Shown one piece after another: positions 11,380 through 22,639 of a stretch of 64,000 bases of DNA. Location: the NCBI GenBank assembly GCA_018296165.2, contig JACKQL020000017.1, positions 992,001 to 1,056,000 of the forward strand. The letters run 5' to 3'. The notes under the pieces were generated by a model. The model saw only the letters and a list, made by a program, of their open reading frames with translations, searched no databases and was not told the DNA's origin. Within the stretch, counting starts at the first letter, position 1, and each line of letters opens with the position of its first letter. Source of the stretch: Termitomyces sp. T153 (lineage: Eukaryota; Basidiomycota; Agaricomycetes; Agaricales; Lyophyllaceae). A program made the position numbers and the translations under genes.

Positions 11380-11560
11380 CACTCAATTCACTTTATAAAT
11401 GTAGTAATAAGAGTGATCATTTAATTGATTTAGTTTAGAAGATCAATCAGGTCAAACTTCAGATCAGGGCCTAAATGAAATACAATAAAAATTGTAAGTC
11501 TGAAACTACTGATTGCTCATAGGGCTAAGAAACAAACTCCCTGGGGATTTCTGAGCTGTG
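11380..11560 (+). repeat. Old fragment of insertion family D
   Basis: Shares with the insert at 37,251-38,120 the ordered runs 'ttaattgattta', 'atcaggtcaa', 'acaataaa..ttaag' and 'ctccctggggatttctgagctgt'. Unlike that copy it has lost its CG dinucleotides, so it is older. Confidence 0.65.
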
Positions 11561-11599
11561 GCAAACATGTAATAGAGCATCCAGCAGACCTCCTTGTTA

Positions 11600-12540
11600 T
11601 TATATCACTAATATATATTTATTAATTTATATATTATACATGTGATAACTTGGCAGCATCACATGATGCTGCCCTTAAAAATATAGTATCCATAATTATG
11701 CAAGGCAGTACCTTACTTCATACTTCATGGTCTAGAAATCATAACTGGTTTTGACTTACAATGTATGAATCATAAGTTGTGTGAACCATAATGGAAATAT
11801 TACATTTTTTTAAGTTGAACAAGCATTGAGTTTTTTGTAAAATAGCACCAAACTTCTGAAAAAGAAGTTCACTGTCATGAGTTACAATCAGAATGTTAAA
11901 ATTCTAATGTTAACTTTCTTCAATGGGCACCATCATGACCATGGAACTATTCAGGACTGTGTGCAATAGCTTGATAGCTAAAAAGCATAAACATGGTCTC
12001 AGTTGCATTTTGATCAAGTCAGAAAACTAATATTCAAATACCTGAAAAGTGTGAATGAGGTCTAGAATATGTAGGTGATGAGTATACATAAAGTAGAGTA
12101 ATGTAATGAACATACCTCAGTCACACTTTTTTCAAGTAAGACAAACCAAGGTGTGACAAAGAAAGTAAAAACATATTTATACTGGTGCAGCTGATACACA
12201 CGATGAAACTGCCCCAATGTATGATGTACACACCCTACTCTCTGACACTCCCACTCATGTGAAGGCATAGTCCCATGGCTTTTGTAAACTTCCAATGTTG
12301 TAATGTTTCCATCATGGTTTGTGCAGCTCATGGTTCACACTCTGTAAGTAAAACCAGTTGTTGATTCTATTCTATGAAGTATGAAGTAAGGTGCTGCCTT
12401 ATTTAATTATAGTAATTGTAGTTATAGGTAGTGTCATGATGCTACTGTATAATACTTATATTGTAGTTATAGGTAGCACATGATGCTACTGTATAATAAT
12501 AATATAGCAATATTAATAAATATAGTATAGTAGTGCACAA
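11600..12540. mobile_element. Foldback-like DNA element with long imperfect inverted repeats
   Basis: The clearest inverted repeat is 11,702-11,730 (AAGGCAGTACCTTACTTCAT plus 'acttcatgg') against 12,372-12,400, with few mismatches in 29 bp. Outside it both arms carry AT-rich sequence with 'gcatcacatgatgc'-type palindromes and 'tttattaat' blocks, extending the arms to about 11,600 and 12,540. The interior (about 12,062-12,331, minus) has an ORF containing GCVHHTLGQFHRVYQLHQ that I do not recognise. I could not find a clean target duplication. Confidence 0.55.
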
Positions 12541-13024
12541 CTAAGGGCAAGTAAAGGGCCCTCCATTACATACTCCCCTTTTGAGTCTGTCAATGGACTC
12601 ACAAGAATAGTACATAGGAAAATGACAGTGGGATATGGCATCCCACTGTGGGTCAGCACTAAAGCCCTGAGGCAGGGCCCCTACATTGATAGCATTGGTA
12701 GGCTTGGGTAGTCCTACAGGAAAAAGTGGGCAGAGTAATAGTCTGGTGCATTGCCCAAATGCATGCTGTAAGGCATAAATAGGCACTCAGCTTTCCCATG
12801 TATGATTATGATATTGTGAACCACAAGTAGTAGTTCAGCTAGCCCATTTGTCCATCTGAGAAGATGATGCTTCCTTATTGCTCACTATGTCAGCCCAGTG
12901 CTCAGATACAACATTAGTCATATCACTTGAGCTGCTAGTTCTGGCTTTAGATGTAATGGGGGTAGCAACATTAGTGCTACAGTTGCATCTGAAGGGCCAG
13001 GGACAACAGGATCTGTTGTTTCTT
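12541..13024 (-). mobile_element. LINE 5' region, second copy, part 1
   Basis: Matches 36,240-36,460 of the LINE at 32.5-37.0 kb: shared ordered runs include 'ggcactcag', 'tccatct.tgag', 'tgctcac.atgtc' and 'atctga.ggg'. Reads on the minus strand as the segment upstream of the endonuclease domain. It is interrupted by solo LTR-A3 and resumes at 14,014. No reverse transcriptase follows on the left, where the foldback element begins. Confidence 0.65.
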
Positions 13025-14013
13025 GACTGTGTTAGGTTCCACTGACCACAGCAGCTCAGCCTAACTGGGCAAGTCCTTACTAGGTGGATGCAATGTCCTG
13101 CACTTATAACTTAGTGCTCCAGAGAGGTCTAGACATCAGATACTTGCAAGAGGGGGTTTGGAAAAGTGGGGTCTGAGCAAGTCTGGGGTGGTCTGGAGTA
13201 GTCTAAGACAAGGTACAAGGAGGGTTGGGCTTAGGAGTGCATCAAGCACAAGTCTAGAGGCAGGTATTGAGTGTGTGTGCAATCAAAGGCCACACAAGTA
13301 ATGGGAGCAGGACTGGAAACTGATGAGGGATCAATTAGTGTTTATGGGTTCTGGGGCTGAGCATAGGGCAAGGTCCAGAGTTAGTTAGGAATGTACAAGT
13401 CATAAAAATATGAATGGAAGTTGTAACAGAGTTAGAGTTGAAGGAATTCAGGCACATGTGAAAGGAAACAGAGCAGGCAAGGCAAGACAGAGTCAAGAAT
13501 GAACTGGATTGAATGAGATGCAAGACTAGAGACAGAAATAGAAGCAGAGACAAGACTGGGTAATGTAACAAACACAGATGTAAGCAGGTAAGTATTAGCA
13601 ATATAAAGACTAATGTAACAGATATTGCTCTACAGTTTATATACTAACTACTGGGACTCTTCTGGGGGCTGTGGGTCTGACAGTGGGGATGGTGGGGCCA
13701 TATGGGCCTAGTGGGTTTTGGTTCTGATTGGATGGGCCATAGTGACACATTGGTGTGGGCCCACAGTGTGTGCCAGAGTTCCTGGGAAGTGTTGGAGATA
13801 TTTGGAGGCTTGGAAGAGAATGGGGAGAGTGACAAGGCTTGCCAGGGGCTGTTGGGGTTTGCTGGGGAAGTGCCAGAGTTGTCCAAGGCAGGTGCCATGG
13901 GCAAATGAAGGTTGGAGGTTAGGGTGAGTCAAGGGGGTGTTGGTGGGGACTCTGGGGGAGCAGCACTGCTCAGAAAGAGGTCTGGAGGCCTGGGAGTGAG
14001 TCATGACAGACTG
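13025..14013 (-). mobile_element. Solo LTR, gypsy family A, copy A3, nested in a LINE, with TSD
   Basis: LTR 13,030-14,008 (979 bp), ends TGTTAGG and CATGACA, flanked by perfect GACTG duplications at 13,025-13,029 and 14,009-14,013. LINE homology stops at the left flank and resumes at the right flank, independently proving the insertion. The TATA tract of the family is visible near 13,635. Confidence 0.93.
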
Positions 14014-14480
14014 ACATCAGTGGGAGCATAAGGATTATCCATATAGTCCAATTCCATGGACTCCTCAGTGATTGTGTCCTCAGACAATATAACTGGATTG
14101 GCAGATGGGCCAGGAGTAGCCCCTACAATAGTTGACAAAGGCCCCACCTCAGTTGGGGCTGCACCCAATAGTAGAGAGCTAGAAGATGGCTCCTCTGCTT
14201 TTTCAAGGCAGCATTCACCACTTCTGCAGGTTGTTGTAGGAGGTGAGTGAAGATGGTCAACTCACCATAGTGCAGCCATTCAGCTATGCATAGTGGGAAT
14301 TGACTACAGCTTTCTTGAAGTTGGAGGAGCACTTGAAAGTGCTCCTAGTTGTCAGTGGGTGGAGGTGTACCATCCAGCATATTCAGCTAAAATGGGAGGT
14401 ATGCCTATACATCTGAGTCAAAATGATGTTCATTGTCAACCCATGTGAACAGGTCAGCATGCAACATGCTCCCAGACCAG
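14014..14480 (-). mobile_element. LINE 5' region, second copy, part 2
   Basis: Continues the homology with 36,500-36,970: 'ttccatggact', 'gaagatggctcctctgct', 'ctctgcaggt.gt.taggaggtgagt' and 'caccatag..cagccatt' occur in the same order in both. The homology fades at about 14,480, where a plus-strand integrase frame begins. Confidence 0.65.
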
Positions 14481-15384
14481 TGATGATCCAGTGGTTGGAA
14501 AAGAAGTATGGGATTAAAGGGATTACAATTGCACCATATAACTTATATGCAAATGGGAAGATAGAGCAACTACCCTGGGATATGCAGAAGGCACTGTATA
14601 AGGCCCATAGTAAAGACCAATCAAAGTGGTACTGGTTCTTCTACTAGATAATGTGGTCAGACAGGATTACAGTAAGAAAAAGATTTGGGTGCTCACCATT
14701 CTTCATGGTTAAAAAGCCCATCCAATTCTGCCATTAAATCTAGTTGAAGCCATATAATTGATAGATTGGCCTGACAGGCCAGTGTCAACAGAGGAGTTGA
14801 TAGGATTATGGGCTAAAGCACTGGCTAAGCACTCCCAATTTGTTGAAGAGATGAGAGTGAGGGTCACAAAAGAGAAACTGGCTTGGGAAGCAAAATATGC
14901 TGAGGAGCATGAGGTGGCAATCAAGAACTATGCCTTCAAGCCAAGGGACTTGGTGCTGGTATAGGATACTCAAGCAGCAAAGTTGCTGAGTAGCAAGATG
15001 GAAGCAAGGCACTTAGGCCCAATGGTGGTGGTGGCATGCACTAAGGGAGGAAACTATGTTATTGCAGAGCTGTATGGGTCAGTCTGGCATGAGCAGGTAG
15101 CAGCATTCAGGATGGTACCATGTAAGGCAAGGAAGCATATTACCCTGCAAATAGGATTGGAAGAGTGGATAGATATTTCACCAGCAAAGTTAAAGAAGCT
15201 ACAGGAGACAGATGAGAAACAAGGAGAGGATGACATCTACTTGAATGGAGTTAGACTGAGGGACCCCAGTTTTAAAAGAGTGGAGGGGGAGGAAGGTGGA
15301 TTGATCAGGGGTGACAAGACAGACAGTGCAAAAATAAAGATCAAAAGATGGATCTATTGGGAACTACTAGGTACTGTAAGGTAG
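14481..15384 (+). pseudogene. Ty3/gypsy integrase, C-terminal part
   Basis: Three plus-strand frames (14,423-14,647, 14,758-14,964, 14,983-15,384) align in order with the end of a basidiomycete gypsy integrase: WLEKKYGIKGITIAPYNLYA and NGKIEQLPW (the region around the catalytic Glu), then WAKALAKHSQFVEEM, NYAFKPRDLVLV, and the barrel-like segment MEARHLGPMVVVACTKGGNY, IAELYGSVWHEQVAAFRMV. Integrase inserts element cDNA into the host genome. Zinc-binding domain and first catalytic Asp are missing, and stops and frameshifts separate the pieces. It differs from the chromodomain integrases elsewhere in the window; an acidic tail of about 100 residues follows. Confidence 0.75.
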
Positions 15385-15739
15385 CTAAGGAAGTAGGCCT
15401 TAAATAACAGCTTCAATAGCAGCCTCAGCAGGGTTAGCAACTTTAGGGGAAGGTTCAGTTATTTCACCATCAGAACCATCCTCTATGGTAGGGGTCTATA
15501 AGGACAGTAAGAGGAGAAGAGGAAGGAAAAAGGGGAGCAACAGTTGAGCAGGAGCATTGAAGGGCTTCAAGCAACTGGGAACAGTTGATTTGTAGTTGGG
15601 GGGAGATGATACAATGGGTGATAACAGTGTATTAAAGTTCTGATAATTTAATATATAAAGACAAGTAAAAGGTACAGAAAAGTGGTTAGAAAGGCCTGGA
15701 ATTTGTGTTAAAATAAGAGGAAAGCTTATCAAGCTAGTT
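15385..15739. other. No recognisable gene
   Basis: Acidic, repeat-like continuation after the integrase fragment, with only short ORFs. Confidence 0.4.
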
Positions 15740-16478
15740 CAAAAGACAGGGACAAAGAGAAAGCAGACATCCAGGACATAGAATGATGAGGAAGAGGGTT
15801 TGGCATCATCCACAATAGAGAACACACAAGGAACAGCACAGAATAAGAGCCATGATGCCATCATGGAGCCAACCAGATCTGGAGATCCAAAGCCAACCAA
15901 GAAATGGCTGAGATACAGGAAGACCAAGATCACTGGATAGTCAAATGATCTAATTGTTGGGGAATGCCAGGAATAAGGTGAGAGCGCCAAACACAAGAAA
16001 ATCACATTGTTAAGAGGGAGGAACATGTCAGATAATGTGGGGAAAGGATTGTTGGACTCCTGGGAAGTGTGGCAAAGCATGAGGGGATGGTCTGGAGAGC
16101 AGAAGCCATGGAGAAAGTTGATGGAAAAGGGACACAGTTAGGAAAATAAAGATTAGCCTTGAAAAAGGAGAAAATACATGTGACTAACATCATGCATGAT
16201 GGCAGAGGTCCCATGTGATTTGAGTTTCAAGAATGTATGTAGTGGATCTGAGATCATGCATTTTGATTGTGTTTGAGAGTTTGATGTTGTCATCATTCAT
16301 GAAAGAGCACAAGTTTACAGCAAGAAGGAAATTGTCAATGTAAATCACTAGGAAACAGATCTTGTTGCTTTGTTTGTAGACATATAGATGGTTTCAGTGT
16401 TAAGGCATGAGAATCCTAGGCCACAAAACTTCTTGTCATAGGGCTGGTTCCATGTATGACCTGCTTGCTTCAGCATGC
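15740..16478 (-). pseudogene. Ty1/copia reverse transcriptase fragment
   Basis: On the minus strand the right-hand 250 bp read as the copia RT core: LKQAGHTWNQPYDKKFCGLG, then NTETIYMSTNKATRS, a segment where the family has its YVDD box (here approximately TLTISFLL/IDNFLL after frameshifts), and 'KMHDLRSTTYILETQITW'-like residues spread over two frames. The left part (to 15,740) contains phrases compatible with the copia RNase H region but is too damaged to be sure. The element is cut at 16,478 by an LTR of family A. It is the only copia-type sequence seen in the window. Confidence 0.55.
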
Positions 16479-16801
16479 TGTCAGGTTCTGCTGACCACAG
16501 GGGCTCAGCTTAATTGGGTGAGTCCTTACTAGGTGGATGTGACATCTTGCACTTATAACCTGGCATCTGGGGAGGTTTAGGACTTCAGATACTTGCAAGG
16601 AAAGGCTGGAAAAGTGGCCCAAGCAAGTCTGGAGTGGTCTGGGCAAGTCTAAGACTATGTGTGAGAAGGGTCAGGCTTGAGGGTGCATCAGGTACAAGTC
16701 TGGAGATGAGTATTGAGTGTGTGGAGCAAGCAGAGGTCATGCAAGTGGTGGAAGTGGGGCTGGGGATTGATGAGGGATCAATTAGTGTTGATGGGCTCTA
16801 A
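16479..16801 (-). mobile_element. LTR-A copy A4, truncated by gypsy-1
   Basis: Begins TGTCAGG at 16,479 and follows family A closely until 16,801, where the terminal TGTAAGG of the gypsy-1 LTR begins. The rest of this LTR is not found on the far side of gypsy-1. Confidence 0.85.
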
Positions 16802-17244
16802 TGTAAGGGTGACCTCTGGAGGCTGTGGCTCAATCACACAACTGGCAAAGGGAAATCCAAAGTCTATTCAGTACTGTACAGTGTCTACTGAGAAACTACT
16901 CACCTGGCAAAGGGAAATCCAAAGAGAACAAGTCTGGAGATTCCCTAGGCCAGGTGTGATGCTTCAGAGGCTTCAGAAGCATGAGAAACAACTGTACAAT
17001 ATGACAGAGAAAAAAGACAAAAGTGATGTGTCAGCAATTGGTCAGCAATTACATAAGCTGGTGGCAGTGTCAAAGGGGCCACACTTGTCTGAATTATTGA
17101 CAGAGAACCAGTGCAGCCTGAGGGCTGAAACTAGGACTAATAGATAAATAGGGAAAAGGAAGGAGAATAAAGGAAAACTATAGTGGGGGAAATCTGACAA
17201 GAACTGGAGAAGGAGAAGGGGAAACAAGTGGGATGTCCCCTGAC
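16802..17244 (-). repeat. 3' LTR of gypsy-1 (LTR family C)
   Basis: 443 bp, outer ends TGTAAGG (16,802) and CCTGACA (17,244); in sense it starts TGTCAGGGGACATCCC directly after a purine-rich tract ('aaaagggagg'). It matches the LTRs at 32,151-32,527 and 43,770-44,108. It contains an internal duplication of 'ctggcaaagggaaatccaaag' at about 16,852 and 16,905. Confidence 0.88.
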
Positions 17245-17261
17245 ATCACCTCCCTTTTAGC

Positions 17262-18760
17262 ATGCAGCATCTCAATGCACTGGATAGAAGAAGTCATGAA
17301 TTGCCTGGTCAGCTGGTGAAATAGAGTAGATGCCTTGAATGGCTTTTGGGGCATCAGGATGCTTGTGGTAGAACTCCTGGACCAAGCCTGATGCATGAAC
17401 ATTAGCCTATAGTTCCCAAGAGATGTCCTTGATGCCATATCCCTTCCATTTCACCTTGAACTTCAACTTCCCTTGGAATACCCTGCTATCCAAGATTTCC
17501 TCCACCTCATACTCCTCCTCATTGTTGACCAGGACTGGCAGTGGGGGTGGCTTAGGGGGATGGCCTGGGATTGGATCCTCTGGAACCAGAAATAACTTGA
17601 CCACATTGAAGGCTGGGTGCAGTTGGCAAAGGCCTGCTAGGAGTTTAAGTCAGTATGCCAAAGGCCCTACCTTCTTCTCCACTGTGAAGGGGCCAAGATG
17701 ATGATGTGACAGCTTCTGGGATGGCCTTGTTGTCTTAATGTCTGAGCTATCCATGTACACACAGTCCCCAGGCTTGTAAACTGGGGCAGGTGTCCTTCTG
17801 CAATCATAGTACTGTGCCATGTCTTCCTTGGCCTTCACCAATGCAGCTTTTGCCTCCTCCTGTGCCCTCCTCATCCAATTCACAAACTTGTTGACAGAGT
17901 CATTCTCTGAGGGGCATGCCCAAGGTTCAAATCCCATGCAAGGGTGCTTGCCAGTGTCCAGGAAGAATGGACTCATCTGTGTGGAAGAGTGGACATGGTT
18001 GTTGTATTGGAATTCTGTGTCTGGCAGCAGCTCATCCCAGTCATCCTGCCTCTCATTACAAAACAGGCAGAGATACTGTTCCAGTTCCTGGTTAACATGT
18101 TCTGTCTGCCCATCTGATTGAGGGTAATAGGCCATGGTGGTATGAAGCTTCACTCCTAGCAGGCAATACAGTTCTCAAGTAAATTCTGCCACAAACTGGG
18201 GGCCCCAGTCAGAGACATACCCATCCAACAGACTGTGGAGTTTCCAGACATTCTTCCAGTACAAGCTGGCCACTCCCAAGGCAGAGCATGTGGTGTGGGT
18301 AGGTATGAAGTGAGCCTGTTTGCCATAGAGGTCCACCACTACCATCACAGCATCATACCCATGAGCATCTGGGAGTTCCACAATGAAATCCACCAATGTG
18401 ACACTCCAGCAAGCAGCTGGAATAGGGAGTGGGTGGAGCTGGTCCATGAGTGCTTGGCAGCAAGGCTTGGTGGGGAGACAGAGGTTGCATGTGCTAGTGT
18501 AGGTGTCTACATATTGGGAGATCTGTGACCACCAATACTTTCAGAATACCAGCTCCAGCATCTTCCACCTTCCAAGATGTCCAGCTACCAAGAGTTGTGA
18601 TGTTGTTCTACAATGCACTGGCAAAGTTCTGGAATGTTAGGCACATAAATGCATCCTCTGAAGGTCAAAAGCCCATTCTGAAGACCCCACTCATCTGCAT
18701 GCACTGACTTGACTCCACTTGCCCATCAAGCTTGCAGGGCCTCTGCAGCCTGGGCAGCTG
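17262..18760 (-). pseudogene. gypsy-1 integrase with C-terminal chromodomain
   Basis: Reading leftwards: the zinc-finger remnant near 18,500-18,760, the catalytic core with VDFIVELPDAHGYDAVMVVV (first Asp), YVSDWGPQFVAEF (second Asp) and a Glu in NQELEQYLCLF, then LLPDTEFQYNNHVHSSTQMS and PFFLDTGKHPCMGFEP, the linker with PVYKPGDCVYMDSSDIKTT, and a chromodomain at 17,410-17,530 (EEYEVEEILDSRVFQGKLKF, then KVKWKGYGIKDISWE). Chromodomains bind methylated histone H3 and steer insertion to heterochromatin. Stops interrupt at about 18,175, 17,650 and 17,405. Confidence 0.85.
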
Positions 18761-18815
18761 CATCCTCTTGTGCACCCTCCTGGTTCCCTCTCTGGATGTC
18801 CCTAAGGATGTCTGC

Positions 18816-20413
18816 CTAATCCTCTTGAACAACAATCCCTTCTAGCACACAGATGGCAAAGAGCTCAGGCTTGAGGAGGACAATGTTGTTGTTATCTCCT
18901 GCTCCTGTGCCATTGTCAGCCCACCTGGACAGTACATCTGGTTTTCCCATGCTCTGTCCTGAATTGTGGTGCAGTGAGAAGTCAAAGTTGGCCAGATACA
19001 GAGACCACCAAGCTTGATGTCTATTGAGTTTCTTAGTAGAATGGAAGTACTCTAGGTTCTTGTGGTCTGTCCAGACTTCAAACTTATGCCATGTGCCCTT
19101 GAGGAAATGCCACCATTCTTCATTAATAATTGCCAGCATCTCCTTGTCATGGATCTCATAGTTCTGTTCCACTGCATTAAGGCTTTTGGAGTAGAAGGCT
19201 ACTGGATGCCATTTGCCATCCTTCTTTGACTGCTAGGAGAGGACTGCCCCCATAGCAAAGTCTGAGCTATCTGCTTCCACATGGAATAGAGAGTCATTGT
19301 TGGGGAACAGGAGGACAGGCTTTGAGGCCACAGCTTGCTTGAGGGCATCAAAGGCAGCTTGCTGTGGGGGCTCCCACCACTATGCTGTATCCTTAACTGT
19401 GAGGTTGAAGAAGGGAATGTGCATGGTGGGAGAAATCCTGTATAAACATTGACAAACTCAAGAAAGGCCTGGACTTCCTTCTTGTCCCTTGGCTCAGGCC
19501 ACTCTGCTACACCTGCCACTTTAATGGGGTCCATATTGGCTGTTCCATGCAAAATGATCAAACCCAGGTTCTCCACCTGAGTCTGTTCAAATTCACACTT
19601 CTCAGGCTTTAAATAGAGCTGGTGTTGGTGGAGGCATTCCAAGACAATGCTTATGACCTGGCAATGCTCCTCCAGAGTTTTTGTGTAGATGAGGATATCA
19701 TCAAGATACATGCAGACAACACCTTCTGCAATCAGATCATGGAAAATGTCATTCATCATAGTCTGGAAGGTGGCTGGGCTATTGGTGAGACCAAAGAACA
19801 TCACCAGAAGTTCAAAGAGTCTGCAATTGGTTTGGAATGCTGCCTTCAAGTCATCCCCTTCTTTGATGCATACATTGTTGTAGCTCCAACAGACATCCAA
19901 CTTTGTGAAGTAGCATGCACTGCAAAGGTTATTGACAAGTTCTGAGATGAGTGGCAAAGGATAGTGATTCTTCACTGTCATTGCATTCAAGACAAGATAA
20001 TCCTGAACCAGACAAAGAGACCCATCTTTTTTCTTGATAAAAAAGACTGGGGAGGCCATTGGAGACTTGGAGGGTTGTATTTGTCCAGAGCTAAGATTCT
20101 CCTGCAGGAAAGCATCCAGCTCATCCTGCTCACAGAGTGTGAGTGGATAGACCTTGCAGCTGGAGGGCTCTGCATCTGGTATCAGCTCAATTGCATGATC
20201 CCACTGCTTATGCTCTGGAAGTGAATCAAAGGAGGCTTTGGAGGATACATCCTCAAAGTCATAGAGGTGATTGGGAATGGTGCTATGGGAAAGCTTGGGC
20301 TGTGAATTTGCTGCAAATGCCTCAGCCAGATGTTGAAAAGTAGTCTGACTGGCCTGAATCTCTGCCACTGTAGGAGGGGGGCAGAGGGTTGTAGCATAGA
20401 TCCTATCACCCAC
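18816..20413 (-). pseudogene. gypsy-1 reverse transcriptase and RNase H
   Basis: The RT frame 19,199-20,413 carries the expected blocks: IKKKDGSLCLVQDYLVLNAM, KNHYPLPLISELVNNL, FTKLDVCWSYNNVCIKEGDD, FFGLTNSPATFQTMMND and the catalytic box CMYLDDILIYTKTLEEH, with both Asp residues kept. RNase H lies at 18,816-19,172 (YEIHDKEMLAI, WTDHKNLEYFHSTKKLNRHQ). The frame breaks around 19,430 and at 19,190. The pair copies element RNA into DNA and degrades the template. Confidence 0.9.
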
Positions 20414-20415
20414 CT

Positions 20416-21267
20416 CTATGGTTTCATCTGGAGACTCTGCATCCAGAGTACTGGTCCATTCTCCTTCACCTCCTTCTCTCTCTGGAGATTCACACCCAAC
20501 ACCTCAGACATCCTTGTAGAGGGCTGTGCCAGAGGGAGGGGACTCAGGAGGTCAAGATCAGCATAAGGAAGATGCCCAGCATCACAGGCACATACAGCAG
20601 CATGCTCACAAGTTATGGCTCTCTGCTCTTTATGAGCTTCTTCTGCACAGGTAGTGCAGCAACAAGAGCAATGACTTATTTTCACCTCACCCTTACTCCA
20701 GTCAATTCCTGGGTTGTGTTCACATAGCCAGGTGAACCCCAAGATCATGTCTTGCTTTCCCAAACTAGTGACAGCAAATGCAGCTTGCTCTGAGTGGTCT
20801 TGGTAGCAGAGGACCAGGTCCATCACAAAGTGAATAGAGCCAGCTTCATTGAGCATGCCATTAACATTGTACACAGTGATAGGATGGGAAAGGGGGTGAG
20901 TGGTGAGGTGGTGTTGTTGCACATAGTCTGTGTTGAGAAAGAGGCCTGTTGCCCCACTGTCAAGCAGGGCAACCACACTTTGGGTCTGCTGGGTGTCTGT
21001 TGTCTCAATTTCTACTTGTAGCTTCAGGGTTGAAGGGGTGGAAGCAACAATGTAATGATGGGGAAGATGGTGTTCCCATGCAGGGATCTGGAGGCATGGG
21101 CTATGAGGTGTGTTTCCAGCAGAGACTTTAGCTGGAGGGGGAGTTTGTACATCTGAGGAGGGGCTTATTGTTTTGGGCATAGTATTAGCAATGGCAACAG
21201 ATGTATTTGATTCTACAAACAGTGAGGCAAAACAATTAGAACTAGGCAATGGGGGCATACAGTTCAT
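20416..21267 (-). pseudogene. gypsy-1 aspartic protease region
   Basis: A 283-residue frame holds the retroviral-type protease site VALLDSGATGLFLNTDYV and the later flap and hydrophobic segment QDMILGFTWLCEHNPGIDW. The DSGA catalytic triplet is intact. It links gag to the RT frame and ends in an acidic linker. The protease cleaves the polyprotein during particle maturation. Confidence 0.85.
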
Positions 21268-21289
21268 CTGTTGCCCTTTTAAAAATCCT

Positions 21290-22367
21290 CAGACTCTGTA
21301 GGAACCTCCTCCAATACATTGGCCACTTTATCTGAGTGGACAGCTATAGGTGTGTCTGGAGAGGGGGTTCCCATTGCATCCTGGGCTGCAAGGAGTTGAA
21401 TGAGCAGCTCTTCTTGCTCTGACGCTGACAGGTAGTGGACTTCTAGTCCTTGGAAATAGTAGTGGGCAAGGTGACCAGCCTTCCCACAGCATTAACACAA
21501 CAGGGGAGTAGAGGACCACTGTTGGGAGGCATCCACATCCATTGGGACTCCTTGGGGTAGGGAGTGCAAGGAGGCAATGTGAGGTGTGAAGGGAGGAGCT
21601 GCACCTGCTTGTGGGGACACTAGTGCAGGTGTGAAAGGGGCAGCTCAGGGGATGAACCCTCTATGAGAGAAAGGAAAGGTTGAGGATTCCATCTGCCACA
21701 ACTCACATTGCAGTTCTATGAGCTGCCACTGCTCACATGCCACCTTGTACCAGGTATAGACATGCTTGTCATCTGAGTGCCCCTCTGCCATACTGTCAAT
21801 GTGATCCATAAGAGAGGGGTGAAGTCCATCATGGTTGGTTAGGCAAAGTTGCAGACCATCCAGATATCCAGCCTGTTCAACTAAGGCATGAAAAGAGTCA
21901 ATGTACTCATTGAGGGACCACTTCCCTTGACCATACTGGGTTCAGTCTCAAAGGGAAAGAGCTGCAGTTTTGGCAGGGTCAAGGGGAAAGAACTCAGCTT
22001 GGAACTCCTTCTCAAACTCCATCCAGCCAGAGAAACTCTCAACTCCTCCTGGGCATCAAAAGATACACAGCACATAGGTTGAAGGTCAACCAGCCATCAT
22101 GTAGGAGAGAACTCAAGTGATTTTCAAGGCATCAGAGGCAAAGGCTTCACCATTCAGCTGGATATAGATGATACAGGACTGGGAAATGTTCCAAAACTCT
22201 ATGGTCCCCATCAAAGACATTAGAGAGCACAGGGTGAGAAAGTTTGGAGTGAGGTGCTGAAACCTCCAAGCTAGGTGCAGAAGAAAACCTTGCTGCAGCT
22301 GCAGGGGGTCCAAGAGGGGGAGTAGAAGCAAGGAGATGTTACAGGAGGGCCTGGAGAGAAAGGGACA
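21290..22367 (-). pseudogene. gypsy-1 gag, 5' end lost
   Basis: Contains the capsid-like region (near 22,113-22,367, with SCIIYIQLNGEAFASDALKIT matching gypsy-2 gag in the same place) and, near 21,400-21,500, a zinc-knuckle region followed by an acidic tail. Frameshifts and stops are frequent. The minus-strand frame stays open from gag across 22,367 into the Y block. Confidence 0.75.
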
Positions 22368-22601
22368 CCAAATCTTTGATGAGGCTAGGGATGGTGTCAA
22401 ACCAATAGAGGAGAAACGGATCATATTGATGCAGTGGTCATGATGTAAGGAATTTTGAGAATAGACATATGCTAGATGTATATTGCCAGCCTTTGGCACA
22501 AATGGGCATGCATTCAGATAACAAGTTTCAAATGTCGCAAGATCAAGATTCAATTGATTGCAGAGAGTTTGACAAGAGGTCAAAATGGACCAATTAAGCA
22601 T
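22368..22601 (-). pseudogene. Y block, copy 1 (unknown protein fragment)
   Basis: Minus-strand frame with LNLDLATFETCYLNACPFVP and KAGNIHLAYVYSQNSLHHDH. The same ORF recurs at 24,633-24,872, 57,024-57,296 and 58,890-59,174. Cut by gypsy-1 at its C-terminal side. No family recognised. CG content rises here, marking the island edge. Confidence 0.5.
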
Positions 22602-22639
22602 GAGAAGAATATATGCTTGTATGGTCTGTTTATGAAGAG

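Larger units (their letters stand above)
16802..22367 (-). mobile_element. Chromovirus Ty3/gypsy element, gypsy-1, 5'-truncated
   Basis: Minus-strand order from the right: gag, protease, reverse transcriptase, RNase H, integrase, chromodomain, polypurine tract, 3' LTR. The right edge breaks inside gag at about 22,367, where sequence of the Y block starts with a short shared 'accaaatctt'. The 5' LTR is absent. CG-poor throughout with scattered stops, yet several motifs are intact, making it the best-preserved pol region of the window. Confidence 0.9.

Noticed and set aside
19622..20343. Plus-strand ORFs within gypsy-1
   Set aside because: They are reverse-strand shadows of the RT frame, which has full motif support on the minus strand.
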